Source: Synchiropus splendidus
Lineage: Eukaryota; Chordata; Actinopteri; Syngnathiformes; Callionymidae
Assembly: GCF_027744825.2 (NCBI RefSeq)
Contig: NC_071347.1
Location: 21,028,001 to 21,092,000, forward strand
Length of the DNA stretch: 64,000 nt
Direction: 5' to 3'
This document shows positions 51,010-63,264 of the stretch, in pieces. Under the pieces are notes generated by a model. It worked only from the letters and a program-made list of their open reading frames with translations, was not told the origin of the DNA and did no database searches. Within the stretch, counting starts at the first letter, position 1; each line of letters starts with the position of its first letter. Position numbers and translations under genes: made by a program.

Positions 51010-51425
51010 GTGAAGCTCAGTAGAAGGAAGACGGAATGCATGAGTATAAAGAGACAGAGGTCCAGTGAAAGTGAGGGAGTAGAGGTGAGTTCAAGCATTT
51101 GGAATCTGTCGTACAGAGTGATGGGCTGAGATGAAAAGAGATGAAGAGCAGGGTGCAGGACTGATGGAACAGGCCGATGAATGCGGTGATCTGTGACTGA
51201 AGCGTGGCAGCTGGAGTGAAGGGGAAGCTGCCCTGATGTTCGGGGTTAGAATCAGGTGGTTTGGACACATGCAGAGGAGGGCAGAGGATGTTAGGTACCT
51301 GCCAATAAAAGGAGAGGAAGACAACCAGTTAGGCGTATGGATAAAGGAGGACATGAAGAGGGCAGATGTGACTCAAGAAGAGGCACATGATAGAGGTGGA
51401 GGAAACTTTCCACAGTTTCCCTGAT
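51010..51425 (+). mobile_element. decayed LINE reverse-transcriptase 3' coding remnant
   Basis: The plus strand reads KLSRRKTECMSIKRQ (about 51013-51060), and in a shifted frame FGVRIRWFGHMQRRAEDVRY (51239-51298), then IKEDMKRADVTQEEAHDR (51340-51395). These match the order of the end of the reverse-transcriptase ORF in a fish LINE group (KLSRRKTE ... RWFGHVQRRD ... VKEDM...VTEEDAxDR, recalled). Frameshifts and deletions show that it is dead. Confidence 0.75.
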
Positions 51426-51429
51426 GGGA

Positions 51430-54415
51430 GAAGGCCGCAGATATTTAAAGCCTTTTGACGCCTTGTACACACTTATAAACCTTTCCCACAACAACATGAT
51501 CTCTCTATGGCCCTTAGCTTCCGTTCCAGAGTCCTTTGATGACGCTTGTAGCACTGTGAATCCAACTGAGTTTTGTCGGCAAATTGTGAGCATTCGTTCG
51601 CAGGCTAAAGCCTGTCAATTGACATATTCCTAGTTTAAGCGTCGCAGGAGAAATTGTGATTGTTTACTGTCTCTCTTGCCTCTCTCCCCTTTGCCTTACC
51701 GACTGGATCAAACAAATAAAATCTACTTTTGGAGCCTTTACTTCCTAAATTCCAATAGTTTTGATGAGCAATTAAATCAGAAGGTTTTTGTTTTAGTCGC
51801 TTCACTTTGCTGAGGTGATTTTTTTTGCATGTTTTTCCGGTCATTTGAACAGACGAGATGTTGCTTTTTTTAAAACGTCAACATTAACTCAGTGATGCTG
51901 TCTTGCTTTATGCCACTGCTCCCGCCTCGACTACCTTCTCCAGAAAACCTCCTGCGTTAGCCGCCGCGAGTCAGTCAGCCACAAATGAACCTCAAAATAA
52001 AACTGGCAGAACAGTCTGTGAAACGGCAGGTTGCTTGAAGTCCAAGGGAGTCCATGGTTCTGGTCCGTGAGCAGCCTGGTTGAAAGAGATACATTTCTGT
52101 TTGGAGCTATTATGGACCCAACCTGGTGCCTGTTTAGATGTGTGGTGTGCAGTTTTCTGAAGTTCTGGGTCTATAGATCCAGTTGTGCTTCTTCGCTACA
52201 CACGAACAAAAATGGCTCTTGTTCAACTCACTGCGCCTGATGCTTGTCCTGAACTGTGTTTCCCTTCTGATCTTCTTTGCCACATCAGAAACCGCCTGTG
52301 TCCTTGTTGGTTTGTGTTTCTCACCCGTGTGTGTGCCGTGTGTGTGTGTGTTGGGATGGGCTCACCTGTTCATTACCGCGGGACTGAGTGACGTCCTGGC
52401 CCGTGGGAGGCTCTTGTTCATTGTCATCTCCCTTCACTTAATTAGCCGTCACTCTGGGGTCAGGGACCACTGAGGGCCCCTTGTGTTTGCACACACCTAT
52501 CGGGCTTTGTACTTCGACACAAAGCCAGCAGATACACACACGCGCCCCTTTATCAGCTGACCACCTGTGTGCGACTGAAGGAAAAAGATGGGGCTGACAC
52601 AAGCCGGTGGTTGTGCGAGTGGAATTACGGCAGCAGCCGTGTGAGCGCTTCCATCAGAAGCTCGGCAGATTAGGGGTCCACCGCGTTACTGGAACCACTG
52701 TAAGCTGCTCCCGACCTGCTGAAATGACACTAAGCTCCACTGTAAGAAACGTTCCTGCAGAGAAGCTGTGGCTCAGCCGTGTGGCAGCTAAGTTACCAGG
52801 CTGGATGGTGTTCGAATTTTAGCAACAACTTTGAGGGACCGCTTTGGAACCAGGGTCAAAGAACTTTCTGCGTCATTAGATACATACCTACTGCTGTATG
52901 TGGTGACATACAGCAAGGAGATATTTGTGTATCGATGCCAGTTGGAACTCGGGAAGAGGTTGCTGTTTTTGTTAGGAATTAACCCATCCTCTCTCCCATG
53001 GCGAGTCCAGTATCGACGTTGGGAGAGTGGACTTTAGCGTCCTACACAAGTAACATCCGACTCACGATCAGGATCGGTTCCGACCACCCGGTCGTAAGTC
53101 GGATTGGACATAGGTATGTAGTGAGATGGCTGTGTGAGAGTGAGATGCTTGACATGTCATACGTGTTTCTGGGCTGCTACGTGCTGCGGTGCCAGACATT
53201 GAATAAAAAAACCTAAGTGTATTACATGGGAGTGAGGATGGGATCCTTTGGTCTTAACTTGTGGACCTGTCTGTAGGTTGTTTGACAACGTGAAACTTTC
53301 AGTTTCCATGGATGATTCGACTGTTTATGTCGACACACGTTTGTTGGACTTGCTTGTGCGCGATTCTGTGATTCCGTGAGCTGGATTGAAGTCCTGTCCA
53401 CGAATGAAAGGCTCACTCATGTGGTGAGTGCTCTGACTCAGGAGTACCTCATGGCTAGCACTGGAATATTCTGAGGGTTCCTTACTGGCCTGGAGAGGTG
53501 AAGTCATCCACCAGACACTTGGAGTAGAGCAGCTCCTCCTTGTAGAACGTATTGTGTTCCTCAGTAACTTGTGGCTTATGAAGAGAAAGAATGATATTTT
53601 ACTCTTGTATACGAATGATATTTCCTTGACTGATTCCTCCCTGCCTCCAGCTGTACTTCACTTTTTACAGCGTGGAAGTGTGTTGTCCTCCGCGGCGTGT
53701 GCGCTGGAGTTAAGCCGACTATTAAATGACATTGCAGAACAGCACCTCGGTCATGGACCCACTTAGCCCGCGGCCAGGGAGAGACAAAGTGGAAAAGCTC
53801 AGGCACTGACTTCTTCTTGGCCCGATGAAGTAAACAGCCCTGTTTCTGATGTATTTATTTTGGATGAGCAGTTGTTAAATGGCAGAGAGCAGATTGGAAG
53901 GAATTCAACTGACAGCTTGGAATATTTAAGTTAAATACTGAGCGAGGCAAACTTTAGAGTTGAGTCTCACATTACTGACAGCAGATATCTCAGGAGGAGG
54001 GAAAATATTAGTTTTTAATAACTAGGAAAAAAATACAGTTGTAGAACATTATAGAAAGGGCAGTCTTATGAAGCGACATAAAACATAAAAATAAAAAAAA
54101 ATATGACAAAACGTCAACCATTCCGAGATACTATGCTTTATAAAAAGTCAACTGTAGGAAAAATAATTTACTAAAAAGGTTTACCATTGCACAAAAATAC
54201 ATTATTTATTTTTATGTTGTTTTTTTTTTTTTTACCAAAATACAAAACATAATCACAACATTGTGAAATATGAAAAAATTGCCGTACAAAAAGTCACCAA
54301 ACTTATATCAATAAAATTAAAAACAAAAATAAAAAAAAGGAAAATCTGAAAATAATAATTTGGAAATAAATCACACAACAAAGTTGACTCTAAATGGCTC
54401 TGTTTAAGTAACAGC
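51430..54415. other. intronic block, no gene
   Basis: 52300-52350 has a GT-rich run. 53040-53110 has ggtcgtaagtcggattggac and its near-inverse catccgactcacgatcagga, a small inverted arrangement typical of an eroded TIR element. 54000-54370 is A-rich decayed simple sequence including T15 near 54219-54233. No exon is seen. Confidence 0.45.
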
Positions 54416-54421
54416 AATGTA

Positions 54422-54945
54422 CCGTAATTGCCGGACTATAAGCCGCTACTTTTTTCTCGTGGTCTGAACCCTGCAGCTAATACAAGACGCGGCTAATATA
54501 TGGATTTTTACAGGCTAAAGAGCGTCATACTGCCAAAATATTGAGCCTCGTCACATCTTACCAATGAAATAACAGGCCTTTTGATTGACCTTAAAGGGCT
54601 CAAAATGCGCTGTTTTCGCATGCGTGTCCGCAGCTCCGCCCACAGTGCCGAGAAGCAGCAGCTGATACCAGCTGTGGTGTCGGAACTTGGGACACGCGGG
54701 TTAATGTCAATAAAAGATGTGCGGAGTTGATGATTCCTGTTCAGAACATTGCTCTATGTTTGATGAGTCAGTCAGTTTTCCAAACTGGTTTAGAAGTGAT
54801 CCTCATTCATTTTGAAGCCTTTCTATGGTGCAGTCAGCACCACTGCACCTGCAGCTTATAGACCGCTGTGGCTTATGGATGAACAAGATCTATTTTTTTG
54901 GTGGGTGGGGCTAATATTCCGCTCTGCACTATAGTCGAGAATTTA
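54422..54945 (+). mobile_element. TIR transposon (MITE-like), copy B
   Basis: The left end is ccgtaattgccggactataa after ta. The right end, cactatagtcgagaatttac, is a decayed inverse of it. It contains atatatggatttttacaggc, gcgctgttttcgcatgcgtg and gggacacgcgggttaatgtc (internal inverted arms), and gaacaagatctatttttttg. It has no coding capacity. It serves as the reference copy for the family because it lacks the insertion of copy A. Confidence 0.85.
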
Positions 54946-54954
54946 CATATATAC

Positions 54955-56510
54955 TGTATATTTTTTAGTTGGAACAACAGTTGTAATAACAGACACAAAT
55001 AAACAAATTACACGGATTAGTACGAAGGAGCTTCACTCCACCACAGTAGGAACAATAACTTACATGAAGTGAGTGTGTGTTGCTTCGTCAGCATGCCATA
55101 GTTTGGACGAAGGACTGGGGTCAAAGGTCATGGAGAAGTCTCATGCACACACCCACAGACTGGACCCTCGTGTCCTGCAGCAAAGATGTAAATAATGTTT
55201 TAGAAAAGTAGCCTCTGCCGGCGCCAACATTCCATCGAACAGTTCTTTCTAGCTCGTGCTCACTCGCATTTTGGCATCAGTCCGAGACCTTGAGGTGGTA
55301 AAAAACAGGGGGGCAGGGGGAGAGGTTGTGTTGGGAGGCTCGTCTTCTCTTCTCCCTGTCAGAGCTGTCAGGCAGGAGTCCAGCAGGAGAAGTCGAACTG
55401 TGGCCGGCTGGCGTCGACTTGATTAAGTCTGCGCACGTGTCTGTGCCGAGAGGAGACCCCGCGCCCCGACACTCTCCTCCCTCTCGGCATCTCCCCGTCT
55501 TCTACTGTCACTCCCTCCTCTGCTGGAACTAACGTTTCTTTTGTTTGTGACGCCGTTCTTTCACTCGCTCTCTGCTGCTTCTCTTTCACGCGCTGCCCTT
55601 TCTCTCGCCCTCTTTCTTTCACCTCTCCCCCAAATAAGACATGGTGAAATCATCCCCACCAGATACCACACTCTCTGCCCGGATTCACAGTCTTCATCAG
55701 ACTGTTGTCTGGGTCACATGACACTTGTTACCTTTCTCTTGTCAAACGATCTCTAATCGATCACATTCCAGTTTAAAAACAATACGTTATGCGATGAAAT
55801 GCTTCAGAAAGTCTAGTTTAAGTGAAATTCATGATTCAGGATTATTGATTTTCTGGCAAACAAATGAAAATTAGGAGATACACTGTGTAGATTTGTTGTG
55901 AAAACTAGAAATATTGGAAAAGATGAATATTGAAAAGATGACTTATTATTCAATAAACATTGTGAATTATGAGGTTAAATTGATGTTTGCATGTGAACAG
56001 ACGAGATTATGAAGTGAAAAATAACAGATTAGATTATAAAACATGCAGATTATGAAGTACCAGTTTGACAAATCCTGATCATGGGATGGAAATATCATGA
56101 CATATGAAAGTGAAATATGTCTCAATGCATTCAGTAACATTTTAAAAGAGTAATCCGTGAGAGGCTGGGAATTAAGAATGTAAAAGTGCAGGATGAGATT
56201 ATATATGAACCGTCATAAGGTGATGAAAGTGTGTCCCAAACTTAAATTCACGTTGACAGGCTGAAACACTCCAAACCCAGTATTTAAGAGCACTTGAGTG
56301 AGTGAATGAAGGGACTGGCAGCAGAGCTTCCCACCATCCATCACTCGCTGTCACTCGCCCGACACGCTCACAGGTCCTTCGAGTGCGTCACGTCAACGAT
56401 CCCACTTCACCCCACGATAACGTGCCATGACCATTTGCAATCCGATTACTGCGGCGCGTTCCGTAACCGCACACATACTTAACTGAAACACATGCTTTCC
56501 ACAATTCCGT
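54955..56510. other. intronic block, no gene
   Basis: 55320-55640 is pyrimidine-rich. 55780-56200 is A/T-rich eroded simple sequence built on variations of agattatgaagt (56005, 56050). No gene is recognised. Confidence 0.5.
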
Positions 56511-56519
56511 CTCTCTTTG

Positions 56520-57330
56520 TTTACCTTGAGTTTTGCTGAGTCAGCGTTGTCTGGCTGGAGTCAGCTGTTGCTTGCATTTGCATGGTGGACAGTATAATCT
56601 GTTCAAATGACTCTTCCCATTTACCGCTCAAATAAATCCCACTCATTTGACTCGGCCCGCGACTCCCTCAGGAAATAAATCAGAGTTATGAAGTTGCTGT
56701 TGTATCAAATGATTCCTTGAAAGGTTGAATGCCGCACGTCTGAGTCAGTCGTCGCCTGGAAATCATTCCAAGCCTTTGGAATTTGACTCGTGGATTTGCT
56801 GCCGGACCAAATTAGCGAGTCTGTTCAACCCCACTCGCCAGACACGTAATGGTTCCAGCTCGCTAAAGTTGCTGAATCGCACTCATATGATTGAGTCCCG
56901 TTGACTCCAGATGTTCGACAGGAAACCATTCAAAGTCGTTGACTGATCGAATCCCTCACAACTGAATAGGTCTGTGCGAGTCATGTTGCTACAATGGAAA
57001 CAATTACAGCTCACTTTATCTTTGAGTAGTACACAACAAACGTGTGGGATTGTTGTTGGAGCAAGTGTGAGAGTCTGCAGTTGGTAAACAGGGAACTGAG
57101 TGGCACACATTCCACTGTGTCTGTGGGACTCTATTAGCCAAAAATGATTCCTCGCCCCTTACTCACTGGGTCACACACAATCAATTGTGCGACCTCAATT
57201 TCTTGAGAAGTTGTGATGGCTCCTCCATCTGTCAGGCTGTAAATAATCCCAAGCCTTGGAATTGCTGGGTCGCACACATGCAAGTGAGGAAGTCAGTGTT
57301 TGTACGAGTCATAACTGGACTTCATCACTA
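56520..57330. repeat. degenerate repeat dense in gactc/gagtc words
   Basis: The phrase aatcattccaagcctttgga (56761) recurs as aataatcccaagccttggaa (57242), an offset of 481 bp. Many gactcg, gagtca and ctcactg words lie in both orientations between them. This suggests two decayed copies of one unit or an old tandem array. A smaller relative lies at 34495-34600. Confidence 0.5.
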
Positions 57331-57339
57331 CGCCCTGAA

Positions 57340-58110
57340 ACGCAGCCACGCGGAGGCCGACCAGTCCTGGCAGCGCTGAAAGTGTGCGGACAAAGACTGA
57401 CCGCTGTGTGGAGGCCTAGTGATGTCAGTCAGCCGCTCAGACACACTCGGACGAAGGAATAATGCTCTTTTGAAAGGGACCACAGTTTCATAATCCAAGC
57501 TTGTGACTTATGGCGGGGAAGCCCTCGAACTAAGCGGGCCACCGGGTCAGTCTCCATCCGTCCCTTCTTCCTCTCGCTCTTTTCTTCTCCTCCGTCCTCC
57601 TGCTGGCTCCTCTGCTCGGGCACGACGTGGGCAGGTGTGCGACCAGCACATCTAGCACGCAAGAAAACACGGCACACATGAGCGAACGAGGGTCTCGTGA
57701 CCGACCGTCGGTTTAATCCGAAAAAGAACATTGGCTGGAGTCAAAGAGGTGCTGATGGGGGAGGTCTGACTTAAACTGGGGGCTGTAGGGTATAGAGTCT
57801 AACTTAAAGGTCCGGCATGCACCTTCAACTCTCCCCCACGTCTCGGGGCGATGGACCCCCCGACTGGCTGTAATAAATAGATTCTTTCTCCAACACGACT
57901 AATCCTGCTAAACAGCAACAAATCCTATTAGGCCATGAATTATAAATCCTGCTCGCCACCTTCTCCCCCCGCCGGCGGAACCTAATCGTCGTCCTTGCGA
58001 TGTAATGGTGCTCACACTCACACACGCACTCACACACTCCCTAAATCTCAAGAATGTTGGACTTGCGTTTTCTTTGTCTCGATGTGAGTCCAAAACTGAA
58101 CTGTTTTTCT
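57340..58110. other. intronic block, possible conserved noncoding element
   Basis: 57840-58010 is unique-looking, with a run of ATTA/TAAT words (ctgtaataaatagattcttt, cctattaggccatgaattat) between GC-rich edges. It is followed by a CA-rich run at 58010-58038. No coding signal. Confidence 0.4.
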
Positions 58111-58124
58111 ATTAGACTCATGCA

Positions 58125-58195
58125 ATGGAGTCGACGTCCCATCTACTTTCCGGTCCGTCACAGGACAGACAACCACTCACACTCACTCCTGCGGA
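58125..58195 (-). mobile_element. decayed retroelement tail fragment
   Basis: The plus strand carries catctactttccggtccgtc and acaggacagacaaccactca then cactcac. These are the inverse of the gacctgtc/ctctaaattg tail seen at 12100 and 34170. Confidence 0.45.
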
Positions 58196-58199
58196 CAGT

Positions 58200-59380
58200 T
58201 CTGTGTCCTCACTTCAGCGAGACTGACATGACCAACATGGGGTGGGGGGGTCTGGCGGCGTGGGTCAAACCGAAACTCACTTGGGCTCAGACAGTTAGAG
58301 TGACGGAAGGGTTTCAGCTACATGTACCATCGCGGCTTAAATGATAAATGAAAAAAGGATGAAATCTCACGTGATGAAATGTATTTAAACAAAGTGGAAA
58401 CATCAAAACAAGCGGCGAATCATGGAAATATGAATGATAAGGTGGTTTTCTGCAAGGTTTTTTTCTGGAATAGTCCAGAAAGAAATGTCGTAATGACTGA
58501 AGTCCGTTGCTCAGCAAACTCAAGTCATGCAGACTGGAGTTTGTGTCACAGTTGTGGAGAGTGTGGTGGACTTTGGTTCACCATCGTAGTTTGAAAGTGA
58601 TTTTGAATCCGGGGAACCTTTGCTCATGACACTGGTCGACTCTGAGTCTCTGCATCGCTGTTTATTTTATTAGATGGACTGGTCCTCATAGGTTCTCTGA
58701 CACGCTCGTCTGCCTTGGTTCACATCAACACATGCAGGTCTCCTGCTGCGCTGGTGACAATAGTTGGATATTGGACGGAGCTCTGCTCCAGTATTGGCGG
58801 CGGCGTCCTCTTCCACGTCCCCACTAGGGTTCACTGATGGAGGACACACTCTCACAGGCAGTGCTAATGCTACGAGCCGCCATCAGTTAGGGACCATCAA
58901 CAAATTCTAAAGCCTCAAAGTATGAGTGAAATCTTCAATAAGGCCATGGAAAACAAGCATTTTAGGAGAGAGAATTGTGAGAAGGTTTTTCACCACACAA
59001 GACAAAGGACTGACAGTTTGTATCATGATCTGGAGAATAGAATCTGACTCCATGATCATTTCTTCACCTGATTTCTAATATTTCTTCAGTAGCATCTAGG
59101 ACATGTGTCCAGACTGCTCCACAGTTCAAGTCAACTGTTCAGAGACATGAGATACAGCAGACAGACGGCTCCATTTAACCCCTAAATAAAGCTGGCAGAG
59201 CAGCCGGTCAGACACCAGCGGCTTCTACCAGAGACCTGAAACATTGAGTTTCTCATCTCTACACTCTTCACTGTTCTATTGAAACATCAACAAATAATGA
59301 TGTTGGAGACAAACTCCACCAATGAGTTTCATCATAAAACAGTTTCAAGAGAGACTGTCGTGTCCAGCACATGGAAGAGA
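58200..59380. other. intronic block, no gene
   Basis: Ordinary sequence with overlapping short ORFs. 59080-59380 may belong to the element whose tail is at 59385-59471. Confidence 0.4.
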
Positions 59381-59384
59381 ATGA

Positions 59385-59471
59385 ACATGGATTTATCGTG
59401 ATAATTATTGTCATCGCCAAAATGACAACATTTATTGCCATGACTTTTTTGCCCATATCGCCCATCCCTAG
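59385..59471 (+). mobile_element. possible transposon end
   Basis: The segment tttatcgtgataattattgt ... atgacttttttgcccatatc gcccatccctag resembles the right terminus of fish elements ending gccatatcgcccagcccta (recalled). The matching left terminus was not found. Confidence 0.35.
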
Positions 59472-59569
59472 TGCCACGGGTGCCTTCTCCTGAAAGATGG
59501 AATACCCTCATTGAGATGTTGGATCGTGGATCTAGTGGCCTCTTTGTGCGAAGCTAATGTGGCTGGTGA

Positions 59570-59690
59570 TGACTGAGCTTCTGTTTCTAAGAGAGACCGT
59601 GCTGAATAAACCCCTGTCAGCCGCTTGTATCCGTGGTCTTGTTCTGCAATGCTGGTGGCCACAAGTGAGGGCAGAAACCCACCATGTTTG
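59570..59690 (-). mobile_element. decayed LINE fragment
   Basis: The plus strand shows gtttctaagagagaccgtgc, cagccgcttgtatccgtggt and cttgttctgcaatgctggtg. These are the order and wording of the non-coding strand of the LINE segment also seen at 15880-16075 (recalled consensus: ggccgcttgtatccgtgatc). Confidence 0.6.
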
Positions 59691-59699
59691 GGCTCAAGA

Positions 59700-60395
59700 C
59701 GGCCTCATCTCCACCAAGACTTAATAGAGAAAAGGGCCCTTTATGTGGTCATCGATATAATGAGAGCCTGGTCGCTGCGTCCGTCAAGCGTCGCTGTAAA
59801 TCTCGGCCTTTAAACCTTCAGACGAGACGGTGAAGCGACGGGGGAGGAAGAGGGCCGGGGGGGTCATGAGCTTCCACAAACTGTCCCACTCTCTAATTAG
59901 ACTGTTTCTTTGAAGAGGCCGCGTCCCTCTCCTGAGGCGACACCTCTGGCCTGGAACATGAACTCTCAGACCTTCAGTCAGGTCCTTCAGTCCCTTTTTA
60001 CGGCTTCTGCTGAGGGGCTGCTCCAGACATGCAGCCTCTTCACAGGGAAGGCAAAGCTGGTTTTCTACTGGTACACTTTTTCCTTTTTATTAGGATCTTT
60101 ACTTTTTATTATTATCACATTTTTCAATCTTGGCATCATTCATTATCAAATATTCCATTAATTCTGAATCATTTCAATCAAAGTATATTTTATTAATTAT
60201 TGAATTATGTATATTTTGTTTGTATTAATTCATGACATTAATATTTACAAATTGCATTTGTAAAATGACTTAAATATATTATTTGATTCTTTGAATTTCA
60301 TTCTTTTTATTACACTTTTCTCTTAATATAAATATTTCAAAAATACTTGCTTTGATGTCGCATCAAAATTAACAATTATCATCCTTCAATGAGCC

Positions 60396-60400
<5 letters not shown>
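59700..60400. other. intronic block, no gene
   Basis: 59700-60065 is mixed and partly unique-looking. 60070-60400 is strongly A/T-rich. Nothing coding is recognised. Confidence 0.5.

Positions 60401-60408
<8 letters not shown>

Positions 60409-60461
<53 letters not shown>
60409..60461. repeat. (TA)n microsatellite
   Basis: About 53 bp of uninterrupted alternating t and a, preceded by two imperfect taaata units. Confidence 0.97.
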
Positions 60462-60463
<2 letters not shown>

Positions 60464-60616
60464 GTTTAACCTTTTTTTAATGCTTTTAAAATTGCTTTTA
60501 TTTTCTCATGATATATTCCCAATATATTTTCTTTTTTTACTGAACAAATAATTTTTAAAAGTTTCTTTTGTATCTCTCTTCAATTCTTTAACAATTTTTT
60601 AAAATCATTATTATGA

Positions 60617-60638
60617 TTTTTTTTTTTTTTTTTTTTTT
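60617..60638. repeat. poly(T) tract
   Basis: Twenty-two consecutive t. It may be the tail of a minus-strand retroposed sequence, but no body is recognised next to it. Confidence 0.9.
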
Positions 60639-60639
60639 A

Positions 60640-62860
60640 TGGTTTGGTCCTTCTCCCCCGTGTCGTTGACTTATATCGTCCACACTCGTGTCATGAAGAC
60701 TTGTATATCTGCATGTCCACTTCTGAATGGACTTCCCCCGCGCTGTCGTGTCAGGAAGAGTTCCGTCCTCATGAGTCTTGTCTCTTCTCTCCGTTCTTCT
60801 CTGCGTGTGGTGGAAAAAGTCTTGGCTGATAATGACGGCTTTAAAGCTCAGCGTCATTAGCGATCCGCTCTGTTACGAGGTTTGTTGCTTGATGATAGCG
60901 AATCTCCGTCTGCTCGCGACACTTCAAACGTCGGCGCGCTCTTCATCATGGGCTTCAAATGGACCCGGCTCTTTCATGTGGCCTGATGGTGGCTATTGTC
61001 TCCAGCCTGTCGTGATCAGGAGCCATTGATCTGAAGGAGTCTGGAGCAGAACCACAGTGAGAGAACTGGCTTCACTCACGTCTCCTTTGAAGTCTGTCCT
61101 CAGACAGTTTCTTGCTGTATGAGTGTGTCGGTTCCTTTGACTCTAGTTGTGCTGAGCTGATGCTGTTTCAGAGGAGGGAGTCTGCTTTGCAAAGGTCACT
61201 GTCCTCACCAACATCTGCAAGTTTGTGAAAACGCTGGACTTGTAAAAGTCATGTTTCTGTTTACGTTACTACTATCTGCAAGGGTAGGAAATTCAGACTT
61301 CAGACACTGTGGAGCGTCCCAGCATCTCAACAAACAACCTCCAGAAACCAGACTGTTTGGAACTGGCAGTCGGAATAAGGGCAGCACGTTTGCATTGTGT
61401 TGCCTCACAATGTTCCCAAATAGGAACTGAAGTAAAGCTACTAAAAACAAACAAAAAGCCGGTCAATTGAATAAAAAAAAACAAAAAAAAAAGAGTGGAA
61501 ATAAGATAATAGATAAGACACGATAGGAATTAAGATCATTAAAAAAATGTTGACCACAAAAATAATGAAAATGATGCCACTCATACGAAAAGCAAAACAA
61601 AAACAGGGCTGATCATTTGGTGAGTCAGAAACAAGATTGATAGTAACCCCCAAAAATATTGAAGAAAAATGTGGTCAGGAAAAAAGGGTACAGCAAAACA
61701 TTAATGAAAAAAATAAAATATTAATTTAACTTTGATCAGAATGAAAAATTATATCACACATAATATTATTGCAATAATTATAAAATGATGTTAGAATAGT
61801 GTGTACAGACAAAAATGACTTGGTCGCAAAAAATGATCACTAAAGAAAGAAAGGTCAAAAGTAAAACATTGACATAAAAACTAAAGATGATAGAAGAATA
61901 AATCTGATGATTACAAAAAAGCAAAAATAAAAGAAAAATAATGCAAACAAAAATACAGAACGACTGAAAAAAAGTCTCCTTTATGGCAAAAAATAAAACT
62001 CATTCACCACAAAGAGTTGTATAATATCTTAAATGGAAAAATATCAAAATAACTCTTATTATTCTACATGTATTATAATAATAAATATATATGTTTATTA
62101 TTATATATCATTTTATTTATTATTATAATAGCTATATGAAGCTGGTAGCTGTGAATGTTACCTGCGTGTAGTTTCGTGGTAAACTGTTGTGGAAAAAGTA
62201 TATCAACTTTGGTCTTGCTCTCTAAGTTTCAGCTGCTTTCTCTCACACTGATGTTTTATCTGGTGGAGTCAGATTAAAAACTTGTCGACGGCTGGATGGA
62301 TGTCGCTGGGATTATTGAGTTTCCTGTGAGCGTGTGGACAGAACAAAAGGTCAGCAGTTGTGTTCTTGACTGATCTGGTGTCGTGCAGGAATGTTCCACT
62401 TTTGAGGAACAGCGACACAGTTGTGGCTGCTGAGATACTTCGAAGCACAACGGCCGTGTGACTGCCGGATCAAACGAGGGCGTCTCGCCTCGCTCTCCCT
62501 CAGACATGATAAAGGGAAGTCTGTTTTGGGGGGGAGAGCAGAAGAAGAGCGTCTCTTTGATGGAGCGAAGCGCAAGTCATAAAGCTTATCACACGCACGC
62601 TCGCCGACTCCGAGGTTATTGCGGCGCTCCATGGAAGCACAGGATATTTGACAATCTCCCGCCAGCCAGGCTGCGGACACGGGGGAGGGGTCGCCACTGT
62701 GGAGTCTGAGCTCCAGGGGGAGACGGTGAGGACACCTCCAGGCCAGTCTGTGGAGCACAACCCTCTCAGAGTTGCACCTCAGAGCTTCCTGTTCCATGAT
62801 GAGTCAGCATTCACTCAGTTGGCTCCAGATGAGTCCCAACGTTAGCTAGACTCGCGCACA
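60640..62860. other. intronic block, no gene
   Basis: 61440-62125 is A-rich eroded simple sequence. 62455-62700 is unique-looking. A 148-codon minus-strand ORF at 62351-62797 is covered by ORFs in other frames and has no recognisable domain. Confidence 0.5.
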
Positions 62861-62865
62861 TTAGA

Positions 62866-63260
62866 CGCTGCGTTCCAGTTGTCCTTGGAAGTGGGACTTC
62901 CCAGCTCCGCCCTCGATGATGTCACACCATGTCAGACTTCCCAGTCCACGCTCACAATCCAAGATGGCAGCTCAGAGTGTCCACAGCAAGTAGAGCTCCT
63001 GTAATATTGGGTATATTCGACTTCTAACCTTTTATTTTTCACTAAATCAATGAACTCATAGTATTGTTTGACACTCATATATAGAAATGATTCTGCAGCA
63101 TTATTTTCAGTATTCATGCTGGAAATGTGAACTACAATGCGGACAGTGCTAACAGTGGCTATTGCTAGCCCAGTCAACATCCGACTTTGGTAGCTGGAGT
63201 TCAGCAGTGGCGTCACTTCCCAGCTCCAAGCTCCGACTTCTCAGGTCACTGGAACGCGCC
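62866..63260. mobile_element. short TIR element (about 395 bp)
   Basis: The left end is cgctgcgttccagttgtcct tggaagtg. The right end has tcccagctccaagctccgac then ttctcaggtcactggaacgcgcc. The reverse complement of the right end (ggcgcgttccagtgacctga) aligns with the left end over about 45 bp with mismatches, and both contain the cttcccagctcc phrase. No ORF. Fish elements with a gcgttcca start and a tgacgtcac-type interior are familiar to me, but the family name is not certain. Confidence 0.6.
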
Positions 63261-63264
63261 AATA

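Noticed and set aside
62351..62797. 148-codon minus-strand ORF
   Set aside because: Opposing frames are equally open and the composition explains the lack of stops.
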